From assembly GCA_015488855.1 (NCBI GenBank), contig WFMY01000251.1:1-6203 (forward strand): DNA of 6,203 nt, given 5' to 3'. The notes below the pieces were generated by a model. That model saw only the letters and a program-made list of their open reading frames with translations. It made no database searches and had not been told where the DNA came from. This document shows, piece by piece, positions 6,142-6,203 of the stretch (position 1 is its first letter; every line of letters starts with the position of its first letter). Origin of the DNA: Helicobacteraceae bacterium. Lineage in GTDB: Bacteria; Campylobacterota; Campylobacteria; Campylobacterales; Sulfurimonadaceae. Both the position numbers and the translations under genes were made by a program.

Positions 6142-6147
6142 CCCTTT
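6142..6147 (-). promoter_or_regulatory. Ribosome binding site fixing the TTG start of the small Cys protein
   Basis: AAAGGG on the minus strand at 6147-6142, followed by six bases and then TTG, is a textbook spacing. It is the main reason to accept a TTG start here. Confidence 0.7.
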
Positions 6148-6165
6148 AAATAGTTTGTTATTCTT

Positions 6166-6182
6166 ATTATACATTTATTATA
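6166..6182 (-). promoter_or_regulatory. Tandem -10 boxes upstream of the small Cys protein
   Basis: The minus strand reads TATAATAA, ATG, TATAATAA, so two perfect TATAAT boxes lie at 6182-6177 and 6171-6166, eleven bases apart. The downstream one has TG at the 5' flank (TGTATAAT with no gap, not a canonical extended -10). Either gives a short leader before the ribosome site at 6142-6147. No good -35 box is seen. Confidence 0.5.
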
Positions 6183-6203
6183 GTAAAAATGATTTTAAAT
6201 TAT

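Overview
The window is low-GC DNA from what is probably a free-living member of the Campylobacterota, close to Sulfurimonas. This is an inference from four things: the adjacent fliL-acpS pair (an arrangement also recalled from Helicobacter and Campylobacter), strong AT-rich codon bias, TATAAT-type -10 boxes with poor -35 boxes, and the style of the RND pump and YfdX-type proteins. No rRNA, tRNA, CRISPR array, insertion sequence or phage gene is visible, and no gene-free stretch exceeds 300 bases.

Layout, left to right. (1) Positions 1-417, minus strand: the N-terminal 139 residues of a secreted YfdX-family protein, cut by the window edge, with its own promoter at about 453-481. (2) 497-4539, minus strand: a two-gene efflux operon, periplasmic adaptor (4539 to 3544) followed by a 1015-residue RND permease (3544 to 497). 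Stop and start codons share one base. No outer-membrane channel gene is present. (3) 4540-4711: a 172-base divergent promoter region serving the pump operon (minus) and thiS (plus), with a 10-bp direct repeat lying over core promoter positions of both. (4) 4712-4912, plus strand: thiS, a sulfur carrier standing without other thiamine genes in view; its stop codon overlaps the stop codon of acpS on the opposite strand. (5) 4909-5808, minus strand: fliL followed directly by acpS with no base between them. (6) 5872-6135, minus strand: a small cysteine-containing protein of unknown function that starts at TTG, with two TATAAT boxes upstream.

Functionally these are separate housekeeping or accessory units: drug, metal or solvent export (adaptor plus permease, possibly read through into the yfdX-type gene), thiamine or other sulfur transfer (ThiS), flagellar motor function (FliL) and activation of acyl carrier protein (AcpS). 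I see no clear new system. The points most worth a second look are the Asp-His pair in place of Asp-Asp in transmembrane helix 4 of the pump, the repeat in the divergent promoter, the long N-terminal extension of the YfdX-type protein, and the unknown small Cys protein.
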